Source: Methylacidiphilales bacterium (GTDB lineage Bacteria; Verrucomicrobiota; Verrucomicrobiia; Methylacidiphilales; UBA1321). Taken from it: a DNA stretch of 56,843 bases. Position 1 is the first letter of the stretch, and each line of letters opens with the position of its first letter. Positions 9,570-16,702 of the stretch are shown one piece after another. Where the stretch lies: the NCBI GenBank assembly GCA_021272315.1, contig JAJSLI010000015.1:1-56843 (forward strand), in the 5' to 3' direction. The notes beneath the pieces are model-generated. The model worked only from the letters and a program-made list of their open reading frames with translations. It made no database searches and had not been told where the DNA came from. Both the position numbers and the translations under genes were made by a program.

Positions 9570-10158
9570 GAACGCCGCGCTCATTTGTCCCGCAAACTCC
9601 GGACGGATGCCGAAGAAGCTCTATGCCGTCGGCGCCGAATTTACCGGCCCGAAGCAGCTCTACGCCGCCGCTGAAAAGGTGCGGGACAAGGGCTTTCAAT
9701 GGTGGGACTGCTACACCCCCTACTACATTCACGGCCTCGACAAGGCGATGGGTCTGCGTAAATCGTTCGTCGGTCTCTTCACCCTCGGGGGCGGGCTTGG
9801 CGCCCTCATCGGCATCTTCCTCCTCATCACCATTACCTCGGTTTACGTCTATCCCATGGACACGCAGGGCAAGCCCTACTTCAGCCTGCCCGGTTTCGTC
9901 CCGATCCTCGATCTGGTCACCATTCTCATCTCGGCCCTCATGAGCATCGTCGGCATGACCACCCTCAATTTTCTGCCCCGGCTCCATCATCCGCTTTGGG
10001 AATGGGACCTCTTCAACCGCGCCACGCACGACAAGTTCTTCATCGTCATCGAGGCCAACGACCCTCGTTTTACCACGGAAAAGGCGATCATTGACCTTCT
10101 CACGGAAATCGGCGGCGCCAACGTCACCCTCATCGGCGAGGAGGAGGACGAAATATGA
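9562..10158 (+). CDS. actD: Alternative complex III subunit ActD
   Basis: 198 residues starting at the ATG inside the end of actC; a longer open frame upstream is only a shadow of actC. The N-terminal half has the ActD pattern KKLYAVGAEFTGPKQLYAAAEKVRDKGF..WDCYTPYYIHGLDKAMGL, followed by two membrane helices (about 69-92 and 112-136) and a cytoplasmic C-terminal domain (FFIVIEAND..FTTEKAIIDLLTEIGGANVTLIGEE). ActD is a structural subunit of ACIII without cofactors. Overlaps actC by 8 bp and actE by 4 bp (ATGA). Confidence 0.93.
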   Translation: MSENAALICPANSGRMPKKLYAVGAEFTGPKQLYAAAEKVRDKGFQWWDCYTPYYIHGLDKAMGLRKSFVGLFTLGGGLGALIGIFLLITITSVYVYPMDTQGKPYFSLPGFVPILDLVTILISALMSIVGMTTLNFLPRLHHPLWEWDLFNRATHDKFFIVIEANDPRFTTEKAIIDLLTEIGGANVTLIGEEEDEI

Positions 10159-10826
10159 AGCTCCGCTACTTTTTCCTCGCGCTCGCGCTCGTGGCCATCG
10201 GCGTGGTTTCCATCGCCGGGTTTCGCGGCGAGCATTCCCCGAAGCCGCCCATGGAGATTTTCCCTGACATGGTCTACCAGGACAAGGTCAAGGACCAGCT
10301 CCCCAGCACCTTTTTCCCCGACGGCAACAGCGCTCGCCCGCCCATTGCCGGCACCGTGGCCATCGAGATGCCTGCGCGCAACGATTACTGGTCGACCGGC
10401 AAATGGGACGACACGCATTGGGGCGACGGCATTCCCGTCCACGACGCCCGCAACGGAGGACGCCCCTTGGCCATTGACGCCGCCGACATGGCGCGGGGCC
10501 GCGAACGCTACACCATCACCTGCTCCGTCTGCCACGGCGGGGTTGGAGACGGGAAGGGGATCACCTCCAAGTACGGCATGAACGCCACGGCCAGCTATCA
10601 GGTCGACCGCATCCGCAACATGAATGACGGCGAAATTTTCAACACCATCACCAACGGCAAGGGCCAGATGTTCGGTTTGGGCTACAACATTTCCATCGAC
10701 GACCGCTGGCGCATCATCATGTACCTCCGCGCCCTTCAGCACAGCCAGAATGCCTCCTTTGACGATGCCTCCGCCGACGAACAAAAACAGCTCAATGCCA
10801 AGAACGCAAAATCGACGGGAACCTGA
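10155..10826 (+). CDS. actE: Alternative complex III monohaem cytochrome c subunit ActE
   Basis: 223 residues. The N-terminal hydrophobic segment (5-22) is followed by a PPMEIFPDMVYQDKVKDQ region typical of ActE, then one c-type haem site CSVCH in a cytochrome c domain; the Met in NGKGQMFGLG is the likely distal ligand. Periplasmic; passes electrons from the ActA haems to the oxidase or to soluble carriers. The signal region ends VVSIAGF where lipidated ActE proteins have a lipobox Cys; the missing Cys suggests this one is held by an uncleaved helix instead. Overlaps actD (ATGA); 2 bp before actF. Confidence 0.93.
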   Translation: MKLRYFFLALALVAIGVVSIAGFRGEHSPKPPMEIFPDMVYQDKVKDQLPSTFFPDGNSARPPIAGTVAIEMPARNDYWSTGKWDDTHWGDGIPVHDARNGGRPLAIDAADMARGRERYTITCSVCHGGVGDGKGITSKYGMNATASYQVDRIRNMNDGEIFNTITNGKGQMFGLGYNISIDDRWRIIMYLRALQHSQNASFDDASADEQKQLNAKNAKSTGT

Positions 10827-10828
10827 AT

Positions 10829-12022
10829 ATGAGCGCTCATCCCCATACCATCCAGATTCCGTTGCCCGAACGGTTCATTCCCGGGAAGTATTTGCTCACC
10901 AGCATCCTGCTCGCAGCTTCGATCCTCGGAATCATCCTCTCCTTCGTCGGCGCGGAGGTTAACCGCGTCCAGTTCGCCTACTCGTGGTTCTTTGCCTTTT
11001 ATTACTTCTTCACCATCGCGCTCGGCTTGTTTTTCTGGGTCCTGATCCACTACGCCTGTGACTCGAACTGGACCGTCCTGGTTCGCCGCGTCTGGGAAAA
11101 CGTCATCGGCCTTTTCCCCCTGTTCGGCCTGCTTTTTGTGCCGCTTCTCCTGCCGGAGATGCCGGACATTCTCTGGAAATATATGTCGCCGTCCGTGCAG
11201 CCCACCATCACCCACGCCAAGGACTGGCTCAACTCGGGCTCGTTCTACTTCCGCACCTTCATTTACTTCATCTACTTCATCCTCGCCGGGCTCTACTACC
11301 GCCGCAGCTCGGTTCAGCAGGACATCGACGGCAATCCGGTCCTCTCGCGCCGGATGCACGATTGGAGCTACCCCTCGCTGGTCATTTTCGGCACGCTGGT
11401 CACCTTCCTCGGCTTCGATTGGCTGATGGGCCTCGAGTGGAAATGGTTCTCGAGTCTCTTTGGCGCCTACAATTTCGGGATCTGCGCGCAGGCGGGCATG
11501 GCCGCCGGCATTGTCCTGGTCGCCATTTTCCGTTCTGCCGGTTTCCTCAACGGCTTGAACCACGAGCATTACTACCTCATGGGCAAGATTCTTTTCGCGT
11601 TCACCTTCGTGTGGGCCTACTTCGCGTTCGGCCAGTACCTGCTCACCTGGTACGCCAACATTCCCGAGGAAGCCATTTTCTACAACAACCACAACCGCGG
11701 CCACTGGGTCTATCTCAGTTTCTTTATCGTTGTGGGCAAGTTCATGTTCCCGGCCATCTATCTTCTTGCCCAGGACACCAAGAAGAGCCTGCGCGCGCTA
11801 ACCCGCATCGCCGTCTGGATCCTCTTCATGCACGGCGTTGAGCTCTATTGGTTCATCATGCCTTACGCGCATCCGGGCATCCGCCCGAGCTGGCAGGATC
11901 TCGTTGCCTTCGTCACGGTCGGCTCGATCCTCGGCTACGCCTACATTCGCCTCTCCGCCACCGCCTCGCTCATCCCGACTCGCGACCCGCGCATCGTCGA
12001 CTGCCTCACCGTCACCAATTGA
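10829..12022 (+). CDS. actF: Alternative complex III NrfD-like membrane subunit ActF
   Basis: 397 residues and about ten helices; paralogue of ActC. Recognisable ACIII features are FFAFYYFFTIALGLFFWVLIHY near the N-terminus, WENVIGLFPLFGLLFVPLL, the INHEHYY-like NGLNHEHYYLMGKILFAFTFVWAYFAFGQ, WYANIPEEAIFY and ELYWFIMPYAHPGIRPSWQD. It completes the six-gene set actABCDEF. No haem ligand is required. Three bp separate it from the next gene, so the operon clearly continues. Confidence 0.95.
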   Translation: MSAHPHTIQIPLPERFIPGKYLLTSILLAASILGIILSFVGAEVNRVQFAYSWFFAFYYFFTIALGLFFWVLIHYACDSNWTVLVRRVWENVIGLFPLFGLLFVPLLLPEMPDILWKYMSPSVQPTITHAKDWLNSGSFYFRTFIYFIYFILAGLYYRRSSVQQDIDGNPVLSRRMHDWSYPSLVIFGTLVTFLGFDWLMGLEWKWFSSLFGAYNFGICAQAGMAAGIVLVAIFRSAGFLNGLNHEHYYLMGKILFAFTFVWAYFAFGQYLLTWYANIPEEAIFYNNHNRGHWVYLSFFIVVGKFMFPAIYLLAQDTKKSLRALTRIAVWILFMHGVELYWFIMPYAHPGIRPSWQDLVAFVTVGSILGYAYIRLSATASLIPTRDPRIVDCLTVTN

Positions 12023-12025
12023 CCC

Positions 12026-12556
12026 ATGCCCGCCACCGCCCCCAACCCAATCAAGTTGCGCTGGTTCTTCTGGACCCCGCTCAGCTTTGCGCTGTTCGTC
12101 ATCATCGGCTTTTACTCGGTGCGGATGACCCAAAACTATAACAGTTTTGAAGACCAGCGCGCCGCCGCGCGTTACGAGACCCTGCACAAGCTCCAAGCCG
12201 ACGAACAGGCCACCCTCACCACCGCCGACTGGGTCGACCAGGGCAAGAAGATTGTCCGCATCCCGATCGATGAAGCCATGGCCGAGGAAATCGACGTCCT
12301 CAAGGCCAAGCCGCTTGCCATGGGTAGTCTTATCCCCGTCACCAATGCCGCGCCTGCCGCCACCGCGCCCGCGGCGTCTTCGACCAACACGGCGCCGGCC
12401 GCAAATGCTGCTCCCGCTACGAATGCGCCACCAGCGGCGCCTGCCAAGCCGGCCCCGTCCACCACCCAAGCGCCGACCAAAACAACCGCAATCTATAGCG
12501 CAGACGGGCACGTCGACCTTACCACCGGTTCCAGCTCTCCTCCCGCCAACCGTTAA
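12026..12556 (+). CDS. Single-pass membrane protein with IPID motif, between ACIII and oxidase genes
   Basis: 176 residues: one membrane helix (about 14-31), a periplasmic segment holding KKIVRIPIDEAMAEEI (74-89), and a low-complexity Ala/Pro/Thr/Asn tail (about 104-150). Short anchored proteins with a 'V.IPID.AM' box are common beside cytochrome oxidase genes, where they are often of unknown or assembly function; I infer the same here. It lies 3 bp after actF and 4 bp before the CcoN-like gene, so it is co-transcribed. The Ala/Pro tail may be a flexible linker in the periplasm. No cofactor motif. Confidence 0.75.
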   Translation: MPATAPNPIKLRWFFWTPLSFALFVIIGFYSVRMTQNYNSFEDQRAAARYETLHKLQADEQATLTTADWVDQGKKIVRIPIDEAMAEEIDVLKAKPLAMGSLIPVTNAAPAATAPAASSTNTAPAANAAPATNAPPAAPAKPAPSTTQAPTKTTAIYSADGHVDLTTGSSSPPANR

Positions 12557-12560
12557 ACCC

Positions 12561-14132
12561 ATGGCAACTTCACCCACCATCGCGACGCAGGGCTACACTT
12601 CGACCGATCCCGAATTAGCGGCCATCGATGCCTCGGTGCGCTGGCCCGTCATGGCCTGTTTCCTCACCGCCGTCCACTGGATGGTTGTCGGCACTTTCTT
12701 TCTCGTTTACGCCTCCTCGCTCGCCCATCCGCAGGACACTTTCCCGATTCTTGGCCTCTTTGTGAGCCTCTCCGACAACTTCAGCATGTTCACCTATGGC
12801 CGCATTTGGCCCGCCGCCGTCGACACGCTCGTCTACGGCTGGGCCACCACCGGCGGCCTTGGGCTTGCCATCTGGATTCTCGCCCGGACCTGCCGCACGC
12901 CGGTCCGCTCGCCCGCCACGCTGATGACGGCCATTGTTTTTTGGAACCTCGGCATAGCCACCGGCCTGATTGGCATTTTCCTCGGCGACAGCAACAGCGT
13001 CGAACTGCTCGAGTTCCCCGCCTACGCGGCGTGGACTCTCTGGCTTTCCTACGTTCTCTTTGCCGTCTGGGCCGTCGTCACCTGGCTCGGCCGCCGTCCC
13101 GGCCACGATCACGTCGCCCAGTCGTGGCTTCTGGTCGCGCTTTTCTCTTTCCCATGGCTTTTTGGCGGCGGCAGCGTCCTTCTGGACGGAAAACCGCTGG
13201 CCGGCTCCGGCGTCATCCAGGAACTCATCAGCGCGTGGTACGTCCATGGTCTCTACACGCTTTGGTTCGCGCCGCTCGGCCTCGCGCTACTCTATTACCT
13301 TATCCCCAAGATGTCGGGTCTGCCGATCCGTTACGGCACGAAGACCCAGGCGGCGTTCTGGACCTGGATCATCTTCGCGCCCTGGACCGCCGTCCATGAT
13401 CTGGTCGGTGGACCTTTCCCCGCCGAGACGGTCACCACCGGCTTGGTCCTGAGCGGACTCATCTTCCTTCCCGTTGCCCTTATCGGCATGAACCTGGTCG
13501 GCACCGCGTTCGCGGCGGAAGAGAAACATGGTCACCACGGCGGCATTGTTTTCCCGTTCCTCACTCTCTCCGCCGTCTGCTTTGTCCTCGCCGGAATCGC
13601 CGAGCAAATTCTTTCCATCCGCAGCGCCAACGAACTGCTCCGCTTCACCATGTTCCGCGAATGCAACTTCTTCCTCTGGCTCTACGGCTTCTTCAGCTTC
13701 GGCCTTTTCGGTGCGATCTACTACATCGTGCCGCGGTTGCTCGATTTTTCCTGGCGCTCCTCGGCCCTGATCCGCGCCCATTACTACTTCAGCCTCTACG
13801 GCATCCTCCTCGTCATCGCCATGGTCGGTTTCGGCAGCGTTGTGCAGGGTGAAACCCTTGAGAGTCCCGATCCGCTGGTCACTATCACCATCGCCGATCA
13901 AAACGCGCTCAACTTCCATATCGCTTCCACCGTGTGTATCAGCCTTATCGCCATCGGCAGCGGCATCTTTGCCCTGCACCTTGGGTGGATGCTGCTGAAC
14001 TGCATTAATATCCGCGTCCGCGCCAACCGGCTCGCCTCGGAAATTCTCCATGAACCCTACGAGCCCGAAGGCCCGGCCGGAGCCAGCCCGGCTCCTGGGA
14101 CTGCCGCGGCGAAAAAGGAGGTGGCGGCATGA
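12561..14132 (+). CDS. Degenerate CcoN-like haem-copper oxidase subunit I lacking haem ligands
   Basis: 523 residues, about 12 helices; from the ATG just after the previous stop (a longer frame upstream is a shadow). It aligns well with cbb3 subunit CcoN, but the ligands are gone. FGRLRPLHTN becomes YGRIWPAAVD (haem b His to Ala86). The helix with HYTDWTIGHVH becomes RFTMFRECNFF (both haem His to Asn369 and Phe371). YIWAGPHH becomes APWTAVHD (active-site Tyr to Ala273, second CuB His to Asp280). Only two CuB-type His remain (229 in WYVHG, 279). The reading frame, helices and the YYIVPR/YHLVPK end are intact, so it is a maintained protein, probably a haem-free scaffold for the CcoO-like subunit. 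The alignment is from memory of CcoN. Confidence 0.85.
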   Translation: MATSPTIATQGYTSTDPELAAIDASVRWPVMACFLTAVHWMVVGTFFLVYASSLAHPQDTFPILGLFVSLSDNFSMFTYGRIWPAAVDTLVYGWATTGGLGLAIWILARTCRTPVRSPATLMTAIVFWNLGIATGLIGIFLGDSNSVELLEFPAYAAWTLWLSYVLFAVWAVVTWLGRRPGHDHVAQSWLLVALFSFPWLFGGGSVLLDGKPLAGSGVIQELISAWYVHGLYTLWFAPLGLALLYYLIPKMSGLPIRYGTKTQAAFWTWIIFAPWTAVHDLVGGPFPAETVTTGLVLSGLIFLPVALIGMNLVGTAFAAEEKHGHHGGIVFPFLTLSAVCFVLAGIAEQILSIRSANELLRFTMFRECNFFLWLYGFFSFGLFGAIYYIVPRLLDFSWRSSALIRAHYYFSLYGILLVIAMVGFGSVVQGETLESPDPLVTITIADQNALNFHIASTVCISLIAIGSGIFALHLGWMLLNCINIRVRANRLASEILHEPYEPEGPAGASPAPGTAAAKKEVAA

Positions 14133-14818
14133 TTTCTCCGCTCACCACCCGCGGTTTTTTGCTGCTCATCGGCGGGGTGTTTCTCTTCACCTGGTTCGGG
14201 TTGGTCGTGCTGCCGTGGATTTATCTGGGCCACCTCGCGCCGATCCAGGATGAAGGCAGCAGCGACATCACGCCGTGGGACGCGTCCGGCGCCGCGCACC
14301 AGGGAGAACACATTTACGCCGCCGACGGCTGCGTCTACTGCCACACCCAGCAGGTCCGCCCCGCCAACTCGGGCGCCGATATCATCCGCGGCTGGGGCAC
14401 GGCCAAGGACGAATCGGATGATAAAGCCCCGCCCATCATCCGCCGCACCTATCCCCGCGATTACATCTGGCAGGGCCAGGTCTTCCTCGGCAACAGCCGC
14501 GAGGGCGCGGACCTTTCCAACGTCGCCGAGCGTTTCACCGATGCCGCCAGCCTCTATCGCTACCTTTACGATCCCTACATCCTGAATCCGCACAGCAGCA
14601 TGCCCGCCTACCGTTTCCTCTTCATCGAACGCAAGATCAGCGGCCTTCCCTCCCAGGACGCTCTCGCCCTCACCGGCGACGACGCCCCGCCCGCCGGGTA
14701 TGAAATCGTCCCCTCCGACGAGGCCCGGTCGCTCGTCGCCTATCTCCTTTCGCTCAAGAAAAATTACCATCTCCCCGACGAGAAAGGCCCCGTGCCCGCC
14801 CCGCCCGACAAGAGCTAA
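14129..14818 (+). CDS. CcoO-like membrane-anchored monohaem cytochrome c
   Basis: 229 residues, overlapping the CcoN-like gene by ATGA. N-terminal anchor about 9-31; haem site CVYCH at 68-72 within GCVYCHTQQVRP, a hallmark of CcoO/FixO. Distal region GADLSNVAERF and the Met in NPHSSMPAYRFLF (axial ligand) are also CcoO-like. Thus the cytochrome part is intact although its usual partner, the neighbouring CcoN-like subunit, has lost its haem ligands. It probably acts as an electron relay in the periplasm between ACIII and the aa3 oxidase. Functional CcoO in cbb3 oxidase feeds haem b/CuB directly; that step seems impossible here. Confidence 0.9.
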   Translation: MISPLTTRGFLLLIGGVFLFTWFGLVVLPWIYLGHLAPIQDEGSSDITPWDASGAAHQGEHIYAADGCVYCHTQQVRPANSGADIIRGWGTAKDESDDKAPPIIRRTYPRDYIWQGQVFLGNSREGADLSNVAERFTDAASLYRYLYDPYILNPHSSMPAYRFLFIERKISGLPSQDALALTGDDAPPAGYEIVPSDEARSLVAYLLSLKKNYHLPDEKGPVPAPPDKS

Positions 14819-14833
14819 ATTTTTTTATCTGTC

Positions 14834-15529
14834 ATGAAGCACCACGAAAATCCCGACCTGCTCCCGCCGGAGATCGTCCATACCGACGCGCTCAAGCCCG
14901 GCGCACCCGACTTCGTCGAGACGCCCGACATCGAGCCGCTTTCCCAGGACCGCGAGCCCTTTCCCGTCTGGCTCTATCTCATCTGCGGCTTTGCCCTCTT
15001 CATGACGGGCAGCTCCTTCACCGGCTTCGAGATTTTTGGTCAGGGCCTTTACGACCAAGGCCCCGGCGGGCCCGCCCTGGCCAGCGGCAGCAGCACCCAG
15101 ACCGCGGAGGTCACCGATCCTCTTGTCTTGGGCAAGAAAGTCTACAACAACAATTGCGCCAATTGCCACCATGCTGACGGCATGGGCCAGCCCGGTACCT
15201 ACCCGTCCCTGGTCAATTCCCCATTTGTCGTCGGCAACAAGGACCGCCTCGCCGCCATTCTGCTCCAGGGGCTGGCCGGCCCGCTCACCGTCAACGGCGG
15301 CACTTATGGCTCGGCGGTCATGCCAGCCTGGAAATCGAGCCTGACCCCCGACAAAATCGCCAATGTCATGACCTATATTCGCGCCTCGTGGGGCAACAAG
15401 GCCAACTCTGTGACCGAGGATGAGGTCACCAAGGCCAGTGCCAAGTTCGCCTCCCACGCCAACGCCTTCACCCAGGCCGAGTTGCTCCAAATCGCCCCGG
15501 ATGGTCCCGATCCCTCCGATAAAAAGTAG
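14834..15529 (+). CDS. Membrane-anchored monohaem cytochrome c (CcoP-position)
   Basis: 231 residues: a soluble N-terminus of about 43 residues, one membrane helix (about 44-62), a Gly/Ser linker and a cytochrome c domain with CANCH at 108-112 (NNCANCHHADGMGQPGTYPSL) and a likely Met ligand in SAVMPAWKSSL. It occupies the place of CcoP in a ccoNO(Q)P operon but has one haem rather than two. Its position 15 bp after the CcoO-like gene fits a role as mobile arm delivering electrons to CoxB. An ATTTTTTTATCT stretch precedes the start. Confidence 0.88.
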   Translation: MKHHENPDLLPPEIVHTDALKPGAPDFVETPDIEPLSQDREPFPVWLYLICGFALFMTGSSFTGFEIFGQGLYDQGPGGPALASGSSTQTAEVTDPLVLGKKVYNNNCANCHHADGMGQPGTYPSLVNSPFVVGNKDRLAAILLQGLAGPLTVNGGTYGSAVMPAWKSSLTPDKIANVMTYIRASWGNKANSVTEDEVTKASAKFASHANAFTQAELLQIAPDGPDPSDKK

Positions 15530-15542
15530 CGACAGAATTTTA

Positions 15543-15569
15543 GACAGGATTAATAAGATTAACAGGATT
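15543..15569 (+). repeat. 27-bp dispersed repeat GACAGGATTAAT.., copy 1
   Basis: Begins GACAGGATTAATAAG and continues ATTAACAGGATT; 26 of 27 bases match the copy at 25260-25286. It contains an internal near-duplication of AGGATTAA. Non-coding, just after a stop codon. Confidence 0.8.
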
Positions 15570-15613
15570 GGGGAAGGCAGCTCTTGTAGCCAAAGGTCTA
15601 TGACCGTCGCCGA

Positions 15614-15683
15614 TTTCGCACGGAGGGCCGAAAAGGCCACGGAGGAAAAACCTTTTCGGTCCTCTTCTGCCCTCCGTGCGAAA
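15614..15683 (+). repeat. 70-bp palindromic-ended element, copy 1
   Basis: Bounded by perfect 14-bp inverted arms TTTCGCACGGAGGG (15614-15627) and CCCTCCGTGCGAAA (15670-15683). A second copy in the opposite orientation, also 70 bp, is at 53348-53417; the interior shares about 30 identical bases including CGGAGGAAAAACC and TTTTCGGTCCTC. No coding content of its own, so it resembles a small non-autonomous or REP-like element. It sits between the cytochrome c and cupredoxin genes. Confidence 0.8.
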
Positions 15684-15743
15684 CCTTCGGGATCGCTGGC
15701 GAAGGGAGGGGAAAGCCGAAGGACTCGCCATCATATTCTCTCC

Positions 15744-16499
15744 GTGAGACATTCCTTTTTCTCCGCGCCGGCGTGGGAGGGGTGCGCCGCCGTCCTCGTT
15801 CTGCTCGCGGTCTTTTCTCCGGGTTCTTTCGCCGATGTCACCGGCATAGTCACGATCAAGGGGATGCCGAACAGCAAGGATGAAACTTTCGTCGCCCAGT
15901 CCCCCAACTGCGGCGAGAGTCCCATCCGCCATACCGAAAACTGGAAGATCGGCCCCAAGGGCGAACTCGCCGACGTCGTGGTTTGGATCGTTGATCCCGT
16001 GTTCACCTCCGATCATGCTTCGGAAATCCCTCCCAAAATCGAACTCAAACAAATCGGCTGCCGGTACGATCCCCACGTCATCGCCGTCCAGGCAGGAGTT
16101 CCCTTTACCATCATCAACTGTGACCCCACCCTCCACAACATCCGCGCCAAGGTTTACAACGGCCCCGGCCAGCCCCCCGGCGCCGACGTCTTCAACTTCG
16201 GCCAGACCTATCAGGGCCAGAAGGACGACAAGCAGTTCGACACCCCCGGCATTTACACCCTCCAGTGTGACGTTCACAACTGGATGCAGGCATGGGTCAT
16301 GGTTCTCAAGAGCCCTTGTTTCGGCGTCACCGGCTCGGATGGCACCGTCAAACTTCGGGAGTGCGACGAGTTGGCCGATGGCGACTACAAAATCGACGCC
16401 TGGCATCCCCGCTTCGCCCAGACCCTCGAGCAGACCATCCACGTCAAGAATGGCTCGGCCACGGTCGCTTTCCAGTTCGACGGCTCCAAATCGTTTTAA
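15744..16499 (+). CDS. Exported cupredoxin (blue-copper-like) protein
   Basis: 251 residues from a GTG at 15744, chosen because it gives a clean signal peptide (MRHSFFSAPAW.., hydrophobic core 15-24, cleavage near SFA/DV) and starts after the 70-bp repeat; an ATG at 15601 would put that repeat inside the protein. A plastocyanin-like fold is indicated by PFTIINCDPTLHNIRAK and TLQCDVHNWMQAWVM: putative copper ligands His131, Cys175, His178 and Met181. A C-terminal beta domain (FGVTGSDGTVKLRECDELADGDYKIDAWHP) resembles a carboxypeptidase-regulatory-like fold. Periplasmic electron carrier between ACIII and aa3 oxidase is likely; no cytochrome c oxidase CuA site. Confidence 0.82.
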   Translation: MRHSFFSAPAWEGCAAVLVLLAVFSPGSFADVTGIVTIKGMPNSKDETFVAQSPNCGESPIRHTENWKIGPKGELADVVVWIVDPVFTSDHASEIPPKIELKQIGCRYDPHVIAVQAGVPFTIINCDPTLHNIRAKVYNGPGQPPGADVFNFGQTYQGQKDDKQFDTPGIYTLQCDVHNWMQAWVMVLKSPCFGVTGSDGTVKLRECDELADGDYKIDAWHPRFAQTLEQTIHVKNGSATVAFQFDGSKSF

Positions 16500-16702
16500 T
16501 TTACCGCCAAGATGCCCGTCTCAGCCTCTCTGCCTTGCCGATTGTCAGGCGGCATGGCCCCCTGATTTCGCCTCAAATATGGCACAACAAATGATTAGTT
16601 TAAATTCGACGTCGTGCAGCCATTCTAATACTTTTAAAACCGGGGAGAAATCTTTGCACACGCCTTGAAATACGTGTACTTATAGCGCTATTCTTTAAAT
16701 TC

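Noticed and set aside
12147..14132. CcoN-like gene starting at 12147
   Set aside because: The first 138 codons overlap the preceding gene in another frame and are Arg/Pro-rich; the ATG at 12561, four bp after the previous stop, begins at the conserved N-terminus.
15601..15743. Longer cupredoxin start at ATG 15601
   Set aside because: Would translate the 70-bp repeat and place 48 polar residues before the signal peptide; GTG 15744 gives a normal signal.
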